From: Subtercola sp. | GTDB taxonomy: Bacteria; Actinomycetota; Actinomycetes; Actinomycetales; Microbacteriaceae | DNA length: 64,000 bases | Assembly: GCA_025463745.1 (NCBI GenBank) | Contig: JAODBB010000114.1 | Span: 1 to 64,000 of the forward strand | Direction of reading: 5' to 3' | In this document: positions 19,311-28,463 of the stretch, piece by piece | How positions within the stretch are numbered: position 1 is the stretch's first letter | How the letters are laid out: every line of letters starts with the position of its first letter | The notes under the pieces: model-generated | What the model was told of the DNA's origin: nothing | Databases searched by the model: none | What the model saw: only the letters and a program-made list of their open reading frames with translations | Position numbers and translations under genes: made by a program

Positions 19311-20909
19311 ATGACGAAAGTCTCGGGCTCAGCACCCACCGTTTCGCCCTGGGCGCCGCTGGGCATCACCGTGTTCCGGGTGCTCTGGTTCGCCCAGCTC
19401 GGCAGCAACATCGGCACCTGGATGCAGACCGTCGGCGCCCAGTGGTTTCTCGTCGAGAGCGCGGCCGGCGCCACGATCATCGCGCTGGTGCAGACGGCCA
19501 GCCTCACCCCTTCGTTGCTGTTCTCGCTACCGGCGGGTGTGCTTTCTGATTCGCTCGACCGGCGCAAGCTCCTCATCTGGGGTTCACTCGCCAGCGCTGT
19601 CATCGCAACGGCTCTCACTGTGTTCACGGCCGCAAACGGCCTGACCCCGGCGCTGCTTCTCGTGTTCACGTTCCTGCTCGGAATCACTGCGGCGCTCACC
19701 GCACCGGCCTGGCAGGCGATTCAGCCCGAACTCGTGCCCCGGGAGCAGATCTCGGCAGCCTCGGGGCTCGGTGGCGTCACCGTGAACGGCGCGCGCGCTA
19801 TCGGGCCTGCTCTGGCCGGCGTTCTTCTCGCGGCGACGGGCACATCCGTCGTCTTCGGCCTCAACGCGCTGAGCTTCGTCGCCGCCGTGCTGGCGCTGCT
19901 CTGGTGGCGGCGGCCGGCGCAGAGCGGGCTCGACGACCCCGAACCCGCCTGGGCGGCGCTACGGGCCGGGCTGCGCTACGTGACATCGGCGCATCTGATC
20001 CGGCGCATCCTGCTGCGATCAGCGCTCTTCGCCTTTCCGGCGAGCGCACTGTGGGCGTTGCTGCCGATTACTGCGGCACAGATGGGCCTCGGCAGCGCGG
20101 GCTACGGTTTTCTGCTCGGCTCGTTGGGTGTCGGCGCGGTGATCGGCATTTTCGTGCTGCCTCTGGCGCGCCGAAAAGTGAGTGACAACGTCATCCTGAC
20201 GGTCAGCGCCCTGCTGTACGCGGTCGGCGTGGTGGCCGCCGCGCTGCTGCCGTTCGGCATCACCGTGGTTCTGCTCGCGTTGTCGGGTGTCGCGTGGATC
20301 GGCACGCTGACTGTACTGAACTCCGCGCTGCAGCTCACCCTGCCGCAGTGGGTGCGCTCGCGTGGCGCCGCTGCATACATTCTGGTGTTCATGGGTGCGA
20401 TGGCGGTGGGTTCGCTGGTCTGGGGCGTCGTGGCGGAGGGCGTCGGCACGCCTGTTGCGCTCGGAGTGACCGTGGTTCTTCTCGTGCTGGTGGCGGCGAG
20501 CATCCGGTTTCTGCCTCTGTTGCATGGCACTGGAACCATCGACCGCACCATCAGCCTGGCCTGGCCGACACCGACCCTCGTCTTCGAGCCAGAGCCTCTG
20601 GATGGCCCGGTCACGATCATGGTCGCCTACACCGTCGGCGACGAGAACATCTCGGCCTTTCGTGAGGCGATGAAGGAGCTGGGCTACTCACGTCGCCGCA
20701 CGGGGGCTGCGCATTGGCGCTTCTATCGCAGCGGAGAAACAGCCGGCGCCTACCTCGAGAGCTTCACCGTTTCGTCGTGGTCGGAGTACCGCCGGCAGCA
20801 GACCGAACGCCTGACGGGCCGCGACCGGGAGTATCGGGATGCCGCTACAGCACTCGCTACGGAGCCGCCCGTCGAGACGCACTACTTTCCGCCCGACATT
20901 CACGTCTGA
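19311..20909 (+). CDS. MFS exporter (MFS_3 / EntS-like) with extra C-terminal soluble domain
   Basis: FRVLWFAQLGSNIGTWMQTVGAQWFL start typical of MFS_3; ~90 aa soluble tail after the last TM. Confidence 0.88.
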   Translation: MTKVSGSAPTVSPWAPLGITVFRVLWFAQLGSNIGTWMQTVGAQWFLVESAAGATIIALVQTASLTPSLLFSLPAGVLSDSLDRRKLLIWGSLASAVIATALTVFTAANGLTPALLLVFTFLLGITAALTAPAWQAIQPELVPREQISAASGLGGVTVNGARAIGPALAGVLLAATGTSVVFGLNALSFVAAVLALLWWRRPAQSGLDDPEPAWAALRAGLRYVTSAHLIRRILLRSALFAFPASALWALLPITAAQMGLGSAGYGFLLGSLGVGAVIGIFVLPLARRKVSDNVILTVSALLYAVGVVAAALLPFGITVVLLALSGVAWIGTLTVLNSALQLTLPQWVRSRGAAAYILVFMGAMAVGSLVWGVVAEGVGTPVALGVTVVLLVLVAASIRFLPLLHGTGTIDRTISLAWPTPTLVFEPEPLDGPVTIMVAYTVGDENISAFREAMKELGYSRRRTGAAHWRFYRSGETAGAYLESFTVSSWSEYRRQQTERLTGRDREYRDAATALATEPPVETHYFPPDIHV

Positions 20910-21129
20910 AGTGGATGTGCCCCCCGTCGCCCTGTCATCGCGGCCCGTCTCGCTGAGCGAGCTTCGAGACCTCGCGGGCTGCGCGTTCCGCTGTGCGGAT
21001 CAGCTGGGCTCACCGCCCAGGCGCTGCACTGATCGGCATTATTCTGTGGCCTGTGAACAATGGCGAGTTCAGCAGGTTCGGCAAGCATCAGTGGCGACCG
21101 GTATCCGAGGGCATCCCCGGGGGCGGCGC

Positions 21130-22866
21130 ATGAGCGGCGAGACAGCGGCGGACTCTTTCGTCGAAGCGCTGCACGACGCCGGGGTCGAAGTGATCTTCGG
21201 GAACCTCGGCAGTGACCATCCGGCCATCATCGAGGCGCTCGCCGCCGCGCGGGAGCGCGGACATGAGAATCCCGCGGTCGTGCTCGCGCCGCATGAGGCG
21301 AGTGCACTCGCCGCAGCACATGGTTACGCGTTGGTCACTGGCCGCCCGCAGGCGGTCTTCGTACATGTCGATGTCGGCACGGCGAACCTCGGCGGCGGTG
21401 TGCACAATGCCGCGCGGGCCCGCGTGCCCGTACTGATCTTCGCCGGGCTCACACCGTTCACGCTCGAGGGCGAACTGCCCGGAACCCGAAACCACTACCC
21501 CAACCACTTACAAGACGTGCACGACCAACACGGTCTCGTGCGGCCATACGTGAAATGGAGCTACGATCTCCGCACCGGACTGAATGCCCGTCAGGTCGTC
21601 TTCCGCGCTCTGCAGCTCAGCGAGAGCGCTCCACAGGGTCCGGTCTACCTGACTGCGGCCCGGGAGGTGCTGGCCTCGACAGGGGAAGGGCGCCAGACCG
21701 ATCCCGCACTCTGGCGGCCGATCGACCCGATTCCAGCCCCGACGGATGCCGTGCACGAGATCGCAGAGGCGCTGGCCGCAGCGCGCTTCCCGCTCATCGT
21801 GACCTCGGCGCTCGGCCGCAACGAACGGTCTGTTGCTGATCTCGTCGAACTCGCCGAACTGCTCGGCATCGGCGTGGTGCAGCCGATCCCGTCGGCCCTC
21901 AACTTCCCCTCCGACCACGAGCTGCAGCTCGGCTATGCGACAGAACCGCTGCTCGACCGTGCAGATGTCATCGTCGTCATCGACTGCGACGCACCGTGGA
22001 TGCTCGCCAAAGCACGCCCGTCGGCGGATGCGGCGGTGTACTACGTCGACAGCGATCCCCTGAAGCAGGACATCCCGCTGTGGTACACCGAGTCGCGCCG
22101 ATTCATCCGGGCGGACTCGGGCGTGGCGCTGCAGCAGTTGCTCGCGGCGGCACGCATCCTGCCGACGCGTGGCGACGTGGATGATCGTGTCGCGGCGATC
22201 CGTGCAGAGCACGAGGCGCAGCGCAGCGCATGGGAGGTCGAAGTCGATTCGGCAGACCTCACCGCCGCCTCGGTGAGCGCCGCCGTGGGTGCGTTACTCG
22301 GGGCCGAGGGCATCGTGCTCAACGAGGCCATCACCAACAGTGACACGGTGTTCCGGCACATCCCCCGGCAACGACCCGGCTCGCTGTACTCTAGCGGCGG
22401 CTCATCACTCGGCTGGAGCGGCGGCGCGGCCGTCGGAGTCAAGCTGGCGCGTCCCGATGCCATGGTCGTCTCGATCGTCGGTGACGGCACGTTCTTCTTC
22501 AGCATTCCGTCATCGACCTACTGGATGGCGAAGAGGTATGGCGCACCGTTCCTCACCGTCATCCTCGACAACGGCGGATGGAACGCGACAAAGCAGAACG
22601 TCGTGAGGGAGTACTCCGGCGGCGTCGCGAACTCCTCGGATCAGCTCTGGGTGAATCTCGGACAGACGGCAGACCAGCCGGGCATCGCGGCAGCGGCTGG
22701 CGACGCCCTGGCCGTGCGGATCGAGAGCGCCGACGAACTCGAAGGCGGCCTGCGGGCTGCGCTGGATGTGGTGCGCGCGGGCCGCTCGGCCGTGGTCTCG
22801 GTGCGGTTGCACCCGATCTCGGGTCAGCAGCCGGATGCGCCGCGGGCCGTCGGCGCCACTTCGTAG
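21130..22866 (+). CDS. Thiamine pyrophosphate-requiring enzyme (acetolactate synthase/benzoylformate decarboxylase-like)
   Basis: Catalytic Glu context APHEASALAAAHGYA; TPP motif GDGTFFFSIPSSTYWMAKRYGAPFLTVILDNGGW. Confidence 0.9.
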   Translation: MSGETAADSFVEALHDAGVEVIFGNLGSDHPAIIEALAAARERGHENPAVVLAPHEASALAAAHGYALVTGRPQAVFVHVDVGTANLGGGVHNAARARVPVLIFAGLTPFTLEGELPGTRNHYPNHLQDVHDQHGLVRPYVKWSYDLRTGLNARQVVFRALQLSESAPQGPVYLTAAREVLASTGEGRQTDPALWRPIDPIPAPTDAVHEIAEALAAARFPLIVTSALGRNERSVADLVELAELLGIGVVQPIPSALNFPSDHELQLGYATEPLLDRADVIVVIDCDAPWMLAKARPSADAAVYYVDSDPLKQDIPLWYTESRRFIRADSGVALQQLLAAARILPTRGDVDDRVAAIRAEHEAQRSAWEVEVDSADLTAASVSAAVGALLGAEGIVLNEAITNSDTVFRHIPRQRPGSLYSSGGSSLGWSGGAAVGVKLARPDAMVVSIVGDGTFFFSIPSSTYWMAKRYGAPFLTVILDNGGWNATKQNVVREYSGGVANSSDQLWVNLGQTADQPGIAAAAGDALAVRIESADELEGGLRAALDVVRAGRSAVVSVRLHPISGQQPDAPRAVGATS

Positions 22867-22909
22867 TCTGCTCGTGCGTCGCGATGCTCTCGCAAATGAG
22901 GCTGCTGCG

Positions 22910-22943
22910 ACGAATTGAGGCCGGCGCAGTGGCCTCAATTCGT
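22910..22943. terminator. Putative bidirectional terminator hairpin between convergent genes
   Basis: Perfect 13-bp inverted repeat acgaattgaggcc / ggcctcaattcgt with 8-nt loop between genes ending at 22866 (+) and 22971 (-). Confidence 0.55.
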
Positions 22944-22970
22944 TGTAGTGGCCTCACGCGGCATCCAGGA

Positions 22971-23366
22971 TCAGCCCCAGGTATGGACCGCGACAGGCCG
23001 GATGATGAGTACCTGACGGTCGTCTTTAGGCCCCCGCCACTCGTCGACGTCAATCTCGTACTTCGCGAACTGGCGGCGGAGAAAGGTCAGGTCCGCGTCG
23101 TCCACCCTCGTCGCATCGCCACGGATCTCGAGCGTGCGGTTCGGAGGGCTCACAGGGTCGATCATGAGGAACGCGGCTTTGCCCGTGCGATTCGCGTTCT
23201 TGAACCACTGCCGCGAACCGACCGCGGAGATGGCGATCGCGCCGTCTACGAAGATGAACCAGACGCCCGTGCTATGTGGGTAGCCATTGGGGTTCACGGT
23301 TGAGATCACGCCGACGGGGATGTCGAGCAGATCGCGGTGGGAGACAGGGATATCCACATCACTCAT
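22971..23366 (-). CDS. Pyridoxamine 5'-phosphate oxidase-family (split barrel) protein
   Basis: VGVISTVNPNGYPHSTGVWFIFVDGAIAISAV...NRTLEIRGDAT; start MSDVDIPVSHR inside the listed ORF. Confidence 0.85.
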   Translation of the reverse strand: MSDVDIPVSHRDLLDIPVGVISTVNPNGYPHSTGVWFIFVDGAIAISAVGSRQWFKNANRTGKAAFLMIDPVSPPNRTLEIRGDATRVDDADLTFLRRQFAKYEIDVDEWRGPKDDRQVLIIRPVAVHTWG

Positions 23367-23571
23367 GAGCTCAGTATCGCTGAGCGTGCGGGATCTCCGG
23401 GACGCCGTCCGCGGGCGTTCTTGTCCGCGGACTCGGACGCCGACGGACACCTCGAGACTGCACGTGGGCCACACAACTCCCGAACTGGATGATGGCCGCA
23501 GCCACGGTAGTGACTGTGGTGCACAGATGAACCAGCGACTACCGTGTGCGTTATACAGGGTGGAGGTAGCC

Positions 23572-24078
23572 GTGACCGCACAACGATCAGAGTTGCTGCG
23601 TGCGCTCAACGACGCGCACGGTGCTGAGCTCATGCGGTACGTCGTGCGCCTGACCGGCGACTATGCCTTCGCGCAGGATGTCGTCCAGGAGGCCCTTCTA
23701 CGGGCGTGGAAGCATCCGCGCATCCTTGAACAGGGCGACAGCGCCGCGCGCGCCTGGCTGTTCACCGTGACCCGCAACCTCGTCATCGACGACCGCCGAA
23801 CAGCGCGCTCCTCCCGAGAGATCAGCACGGATAGTCTTCCCGAGCGCTCGGAACCCGACGCGACGGATGCCCTGCTTGACGCCTGGATCGTTTCGGGTGC
23901 TCTCGCCTCGCTTTCGCCTGAACATCGGGCAGTGGTCGTCGGCGCCTATTACCTCGGGAACTCGATCACCGAGATCGCCCGCACCGAGCAGGTTCCGAAA
24001 GGAACCGTGAAGTCGCGGCTCCACTACGCGGTCAGGGCGATGCGGCTCGCCTTGCAGCAGCGAGGGGTGACCCGATGA
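23572..24078 (+). CDS. ECF (group IV) RNA polymerase sigma factor
   Basis: MTAQRSELLRALNDAHGAELMRYVVRLTGDYAFAQDVVQEALLRAWKHP (region 2) and LSPEHRAVVVGAYYLGNSITEIARTEQVPKGTVKSRLHYA (region 4). GTG start at 23572. Confidence 0.92.
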   Translation: MTAQRSELLRALNDAHGAELMRYVVRLTGDYAFAQDVVQEALLRAWKHPRILEQGDSAARAWLFTVTRNLVIDDRRTARSSREISTDSLPERSEPDATDALLDAWIVSGALASLSPEHRAVVVGAYYLGNSITEIARTEQVPKGTVKSRLHYAVRAMRLALQQRGVTR

Positions 24079-24165
24079 ATGACGTGTATCGAGAGTGGAA
24101 CGCCGCGTGCCTTCTCGGCGCACTCTCGGCGGAGGAACGACTCGAGTTCGAGTTCGCAAGAAAGA
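24075..24165 (+). pseudogene. 5' remnant of an anti-sigma factor gene, truncated
   Basis: ATG overlaps the sigma-factor stop (ATGA). MNDVYREWNAACLLGALSAEERLEFEFA matches anti-sigma N-termini, then homology stops and the frame runs antisense through the neighbouring gene. Confidence 0.65.
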
Positions 24166-24176
24166 GTTGTTGCCGG

Positions 24177-25847
24177 TTATTGACCGTAGGCCGTAAGGAA
24201 TCTGTTGCGGAAGGCATCCATCGGCCACAGTGGCGCCGTCGGCGAGGGGAGCATTCCCGGCTGCCAGTTCCAGGAAGAGATTCGGCTGATGACGTCGGGA
24301 TCTTTGGAGATGATACTGATGGGCACGTTGTGGTTTGCGCCGGCTCCGCTGACCTCTGTCGCGGGTTGGTGGTCGCCGAGTACGACGAGCACGAGGTTCG
24401 GGTCGTCGTACGTGGTGAGGAACGAGAAGAGGGCGCCCATTGAGTACTGCACCGACTGGCCGTAGAGCTGCTGCACGTGCTGTGGGTTCTGCCAAACGAC
24501 GCTCGGTGGTAGCCCCTCGGCCGGCTGAGTGTTGAAGATTGAGCCGTCGCCGACAGCTGCCCACGGCACTTCGTGGGGTAGGGGGGTCCATGGGCTATGC
24601 GAGGAGACGAAATCGATCTCTGCCATCAGCGGTTGGTGGGGTTGCGCCAGTTCGTGCGTCTGGAAATACTCCCATGTATATTGGTCGGGGATGCGGGCGT
24701 AGCTGAAGGCTGGTCCCTGATATCCAACGTTCTCTGAGTTGAGTTCGGCGTCGTAGTGGTAGAACGAGGTGCCGATCGACCACGGCTCGGTGTCTGACGG
24801 CACGTCGCTGATGGTTCGCCAGCCGGCCCCTTTGAAGGCATCGCTGAGGGTGAATCGGGTTCCGGTGGTGACCTGATCGTATTTCTGTTGCGAGTCGATC
24901 CACAGTCCGGTTTGCAGTGTGGAGTGGGCGAGCCAGCTGATTCCGCCGAACGTGGACGACGTGAGAAATGCGCTGCGTTCTGAGTAGCCGGCCGCCTCGA
25001 GATCCTTGTTTCCTTTGAGGAGGACATCGTCGACACCGGGAGAGAAGGAAGTGTTCTGTACGGCGACCTGGCCATAGCTTTCGATGAACGCGATAATGAC
25101 GTCTTTGCCCTTCAGTGCGGCGAGCTGGCCGGATGCCGGCAGCGTGGCGTAGTCGTCGGTTGCGCTCGCCGTGTCGAACGTCGCCTGCTCGGCCGCGGCG
25201 ACGGCCAGTTGGTTGGCTTTCGCCACTGCCGTGCTGAAGGTGTCTGCTGCCGCGATCGGTTCGCCGGGAACGATCTGGGTGCCGATGAGTGCGAGCACGA
25301 TCCAGCTTGCCGTGATGGCAGAACCTCCGATCACGGTCGCGCGGCGGCGCTGACGGATCAGGCTTGCAAGGCGGAAGAACGCTCCGGCGACCACGAGAAC
25401 AGCCGCCGCGGTGGCGAGAATAAGCAGCACAAGGACCACGACTGCGGCAAACATTCCGATGGAGTCACTGAGTACTCCGTAGGCATCCACGAGTTCCGGC
25501 CAGCCTGTCACGACGTTGAACGACTGACCTACGGTTGCCGCGAACCCGCGATCGAAAGCTGCGAAGGCGATCGTTGTGACGAAGATCAGTGCGACGAAGA
25601 TCGCGACGATCCGACGGGCGACCAGCCGTGGAACTGCCGCCAGAATGACGAGGGCGAGCACGGACTCCAACGGAACACGAATCAGGGCAAGCGCTGACTC
25701 CGAACCGATGAGCCCGGGTGCTAGCCCGACGAGCACGACGACAACTGCCGCGATGACCGCACGCACATTCGCTCGAATTGCATGCGAATGATCGACCGGG
25801 GCGTTCCGACGGGATGGTTTGCGGGGTCTCACGGGCTTCGTTCTCAT
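24177..25847 (-). CDS. LTA synthase / sulfatase-fold membrane phosphotransferase-like protein
   Basis: N-terminal TM helices then KGKDVIIAFIESYGQ...GGISWLAHSTLQTGLW...LVLVVLGDHQPATE, alkaline-phosphatase-superfamily motifs. Confidence 0.75.
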   Translation of the reverse strand: MRTKPVRPRKPSRRNAPVDHSHAIRANVRAVIAAVVVVLVGLAPGLIGSESALALIRVPLESVLALVILAAVPRLVARRIVAIFVALIFVTTIAFAAFDRGFAATVGQSFNVVTGWPELVDAYGVLSDSIGMFAAVVVLVLLILATAAAVLVVAGAFFRLASLIRQRRRATVIGGSAITASWIVLALIGTQIVPGEPIAAADTFSTAVAKANQLAVAAAEQATFDTASATDDYATLPASGQLAALKGKDVIIAFIESYGQVAVQNTSFSPGVDDVLLKGNKDLEAAGYSERSAFLTSSTFGGISWLAHSTLQTGLWIDSQQKYDQVTTGTRFTLSDAFKGAGWRTISDVPSDTEPWSIGTSFYHYDAELNSENVGYQGPAFSYARIPDQYTWEYFQTHELAQPHQPLMAEIDFVSSHSPWTPLPHEVPWAAVGDGSIFNTQPAEGLPPSVVWQNPQHVQQLYGQSVQYSMGALFSFLTTYDDPNLVLVVLGDHQPATEVSGAGANHNVPISIISKDPDVISRISSWNWQPGMLPSPTAPLWPMDAFRNRFLTAYGQ

Positions 25848-26590
25848 GTCATTCCCGCCGCGAGCTGCGGCTTCGTCAGTCGGCGGTGTCCCTCGGCCTC
25901 ATGCCCGGTGAATCGATCTGAGAGCGCGTAACGCATCAGCACCATGTCGCCGATCTGCCGCACCTCTGCGAGTGTGGCGCGCCGGTCGCTGGTCCACCGG
26001 AAAGCGGCGTCGGCGACGAAGCGGGGGGCGCGCGAGTCGCCGACGAAGAACGGTGCCACGGCTAGGTGGAGTTCGTCGACGAGATTCGCGGCCAGAAATT
26101 GCGTGTAGATCGTTGCGCCGCCCTCCACCATGAGCTGGCAAATTCCGCGATCTCCCAGGTCGGCGACGAGGTCGGTCATTGCCACGCTGGCGCCCAGGCC
26201 GACGACAAGTGCCCTGTGTCCGACCCGTCGACGGATGCGTGCGGCCTCCGGCGTCGGGCAATAGATCAGCTTCGTTGTGTCTCCAGCGGTGAAGAATGCC
26301 GCGCACGGATCGAGCTCGCCCGTCGCCGTGACAGTCACTTTCCACGGCGAGCGCGTCTGACCTGCGGTCTCTCTTCGAGACTGGCGAGCCATGCTACGCA
26401 CCAGCAATCGGGGATTGTCACGGCGCACAGTGCGTGCGCCGACCAGAATGGCGTCGTTTCTCGCTCGCACGGCGTCGACGCGGTCGAAGTCTGACTCATT
26501 CGAAAGGGCGAGCCGCGGTGGATCCGCGGTGTCGAGATACCCATCGAGCGACGTGGCACTGCTCAGAGTGACGTAAGGGTTGTCTGTCAT
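25844..26590 (-). CDS. Stand-alone RibD_C / dihydrofolate-reductase-like reductase
   Basis: VTLSSATSLDGYLDTADPPRLALSNESDFDRVDAVRARNDAILVGARTVRRDNPRLLVR...LMVEGGATIYTQFLAANLVDELHLAVAPFFVG. ATG at 26590 overlaps upstream stop (ATGA). Confidence 0.9.
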   Translation of the reverse strand: MTDNPYVTLSSATSLDGYLDTADPPRLALSNESDFDRVDAVRARNDAILVGARTVRRDNPRLLVRSMARQSRRETAGQTRSPWKVTVTATGELDPCAAFFTAGDTTKLIYCPTPEAARIRRRVGHRALVVGLGASVAMTDLVADLGDRGICQLMVEGGATIYTQFLAANLVDELHLAVAPFFVGDSRAPRFVADAAFRWTSDRRATLAEVRQIGDMVLMRYALSDRFTGHEAEGHRRLTKPQLAAGMT

Positions 26591-27645
26591 GGTGTCTTCC
26601 CCTGATTCGTTGCGGTGAACACGGGTATGGGCGCGGCCGGCGAGTCCGGCCTGGCCGGCGAATCGGACGGACCGAATCGGGATTCCATCATCGGCTCGGC
26701 GTCGCTCGCTCTGCGCTGGCGGGCAGCGTAGAGCACCGTGACGATTGCGCCGGGAGCCACGGAGATGATGGTGAGAACGCCGAACAGGGTGCATGCGGCG
26801 ACCCCCGCTGAGGCGCCGAATCCAGCAAGAGCGAAAGCCCAGGCGGCAATGCCCTCACGCGGACCCCATCCGCCGATGTTCAGCGGGATCGAGGCACCGA
26901 GCAGGATGACGAAAGCGAGGGGGAGCATCCGCAGGGGCGGCACACTCTCCCCCACTGCTGCGGTTGCGATCGTGAAGGTTGCGACATGGCAGGCGACAAC
27001 GATGACCGACGCAATCGCAACCGTGACGGAGGCCCGAACCGATCCGAGGCCCGCCCGAAGTTCTCGCGCCTCGCGAAGCAACGCCCTTCGCCCACGCACG
27101 CTCGCGGCAGCCGTCACAAGCGCGACAACGATCATGCCAAGTCCGATCGCAAGAGCCGCGAGCAGGTATCCCTCGAACACTGCTCCGAAGCAAGCCAGAA
27201 CCACGAGCGCCACGGCGAGTTGCACCACCTGCCCTGCGGTGCGTTCGATCGCGACCGCCCGTGCCGTTTGCTTGATGCCTTCGGGGCTCTGACCGCGGGC
27301 AACAGCGCGATGAACGTCCCCAACGATTCCGCCAGGGAGTACCGTGTTGAGGAACTGGGACTGGTAGTACATTCCGACCGCGGTCGACCACCGAAGCGTG
27401 ACGCCAAGGCGAGTCGCGATAAGCCGCCACCGCCACGCGGCCGCAGCCGTCGCGACGGCTGCGAGAAAGAGGGCCGCGCCGATCGTTCGCCCGTCCAGAC
27501 TGAGGATGCCGCGAAGCACCGGGCCGGTGCCCACATAACCGATCACGCCGATGAGCACGCCGACACCGACCACCAGACGAGACACCGGTCGGAGCCAGGG
27601 GAATCGCGTCGCCTGGCGAATCCAGCTGCAGATGATTTCCGTCAT
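26587..27645 (-). CDS. Lysylphosphatidylglycerol synthase TM / AglD-like flippase family protein
   Basis: ~8 TM protein with QSQFLNTVLPGGIVGDVHRAVARG and IPLNIGGWGPREGIAAWAF motifs. Start overlaps upstream stop. Confidence 0.85.
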   Translation of the reverse strand: MTEIICSWIRQATRFPWLRPVSRLVVGVGVLIGVIGYVGTGPVLRGILSLDGRTIGAALFLAAVATAAAAWRWRLIATRLGVTLRWSTAVGMYYQSQFLNTVLPGGIVGDVHRAVARGQSPEGIKQTARAVAIERTAGQVVQLAVALVVLACFGAVFEGYLLAALAIGLGMIVVALVTAAASVRGRRALLREARELRAGLGSVRASVTVAIASVIVVACHVATFTIATAAVGESVPPLRMLPLAFVILLGASIPLNIGGWGPREGIAAWAFALAGFGASAGVAACTLFGVLTIISVAPGAIVTVLYAARQRRASDAEPMMESRFGPSDSPARPDSPAAPIPVFTATNQGKTP

Positions 27646-28463
27646 CCGTGGGGCCATGCCAGCAGATCGAGGTGAGCGATGTGCGCAGCCAGCTCGCCGC
27701 GTTCGATTTGAGACATGCGAAGCCGGCGGTAACGCTTGGCGTGAGCGCGCAGCCCGGGAGCCTGCTCGATCGCAGCGTCGACCCATCCGACGAACCATTC
27801 GCCCAGCAGGCGAGACCGGTGGTGGTCAAGCCGCCAGAGGGTGGTGCTCGGTCGTACACGCCAGCCGGCCTCCGTGAACAACCTCAGGGCAATGCTTGCG
27901 CCGTGCCGACCGAGCTGTTGGCGATCCTCTGCCTCCCGCACCTGATGTGCATTGAACGCGGCAGCGAACTCGGCGTCGAGCTCGTGTCGCGGGCTCAACC
28001 GCACGTCCCCGGTCACGCTCAGCGCGAGAAGCGCCGGGCACCGGGCGCCCACACAGGCATTCACGATAGCGAGGGTCTCTCGGGAAGTCAGTACGTCAAG
28101 GAGAGCGGACGCCGTCACGAGTGACGCTTCAGCCCAATCGGTTGGGAGCAGGTTCGCGAGATTTCCGGTTCGCGCGAAAACGGAGACAGCAGCATTGTCG
28201 CGATCTGACGGACGTACGCCGTCGATGGCTCGTTCGATCAGGTCTGCATGCCAGTCATGCAGAATCCAGGTCTGCGGCCCAGGAAGAAAGGGAGCGAGCC
28301 AGCGCATCATCGAACCGGTTCCGCTGCCCAGATCGTGAACAACGATCGGCCCATCCGGCATCATCGCAGCGGCGGCGAGTGCGAGGTCGCGTGAGCGTGC
28401 AGCTGCGTCCTCCGGCTCACGGAGCGCAAGCCATTCGCCGCTGACCTCGAGAATTCCACTCAC
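27642..28463 (-). CDS. Class I SAM-dependent methyltransferase
   Basis: VVHDLGSGTGSMMRWLAPFL motif I. GTG start at 28463 overlaps upstream stop (GTGA). Confidence 0.82.
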   Translation of the reverse strand: MSGILEVSGEWLALREPEDAAARSRDLALAAAAMMPDGPIVVHDLGSGTGSMMRWLAPFLPGPQTWILHDWHADLIERAIDGVRPSDRDNAAVSVFARTGNLANLLPTDWAEASLVTASALLDVLTSRETLAIVNACVGARCPALLALSVTGDVRLSPRHELDAEFAAAFNAHQVREAEDRQQLGRHGASIALRLFTEAGWRVRPSTTLWRLDHHRSRLLGEWFVGWVDAAIEQAPGLRAHAKRYRRLRMSQIERGELAAHIAHLDLLAWPHG

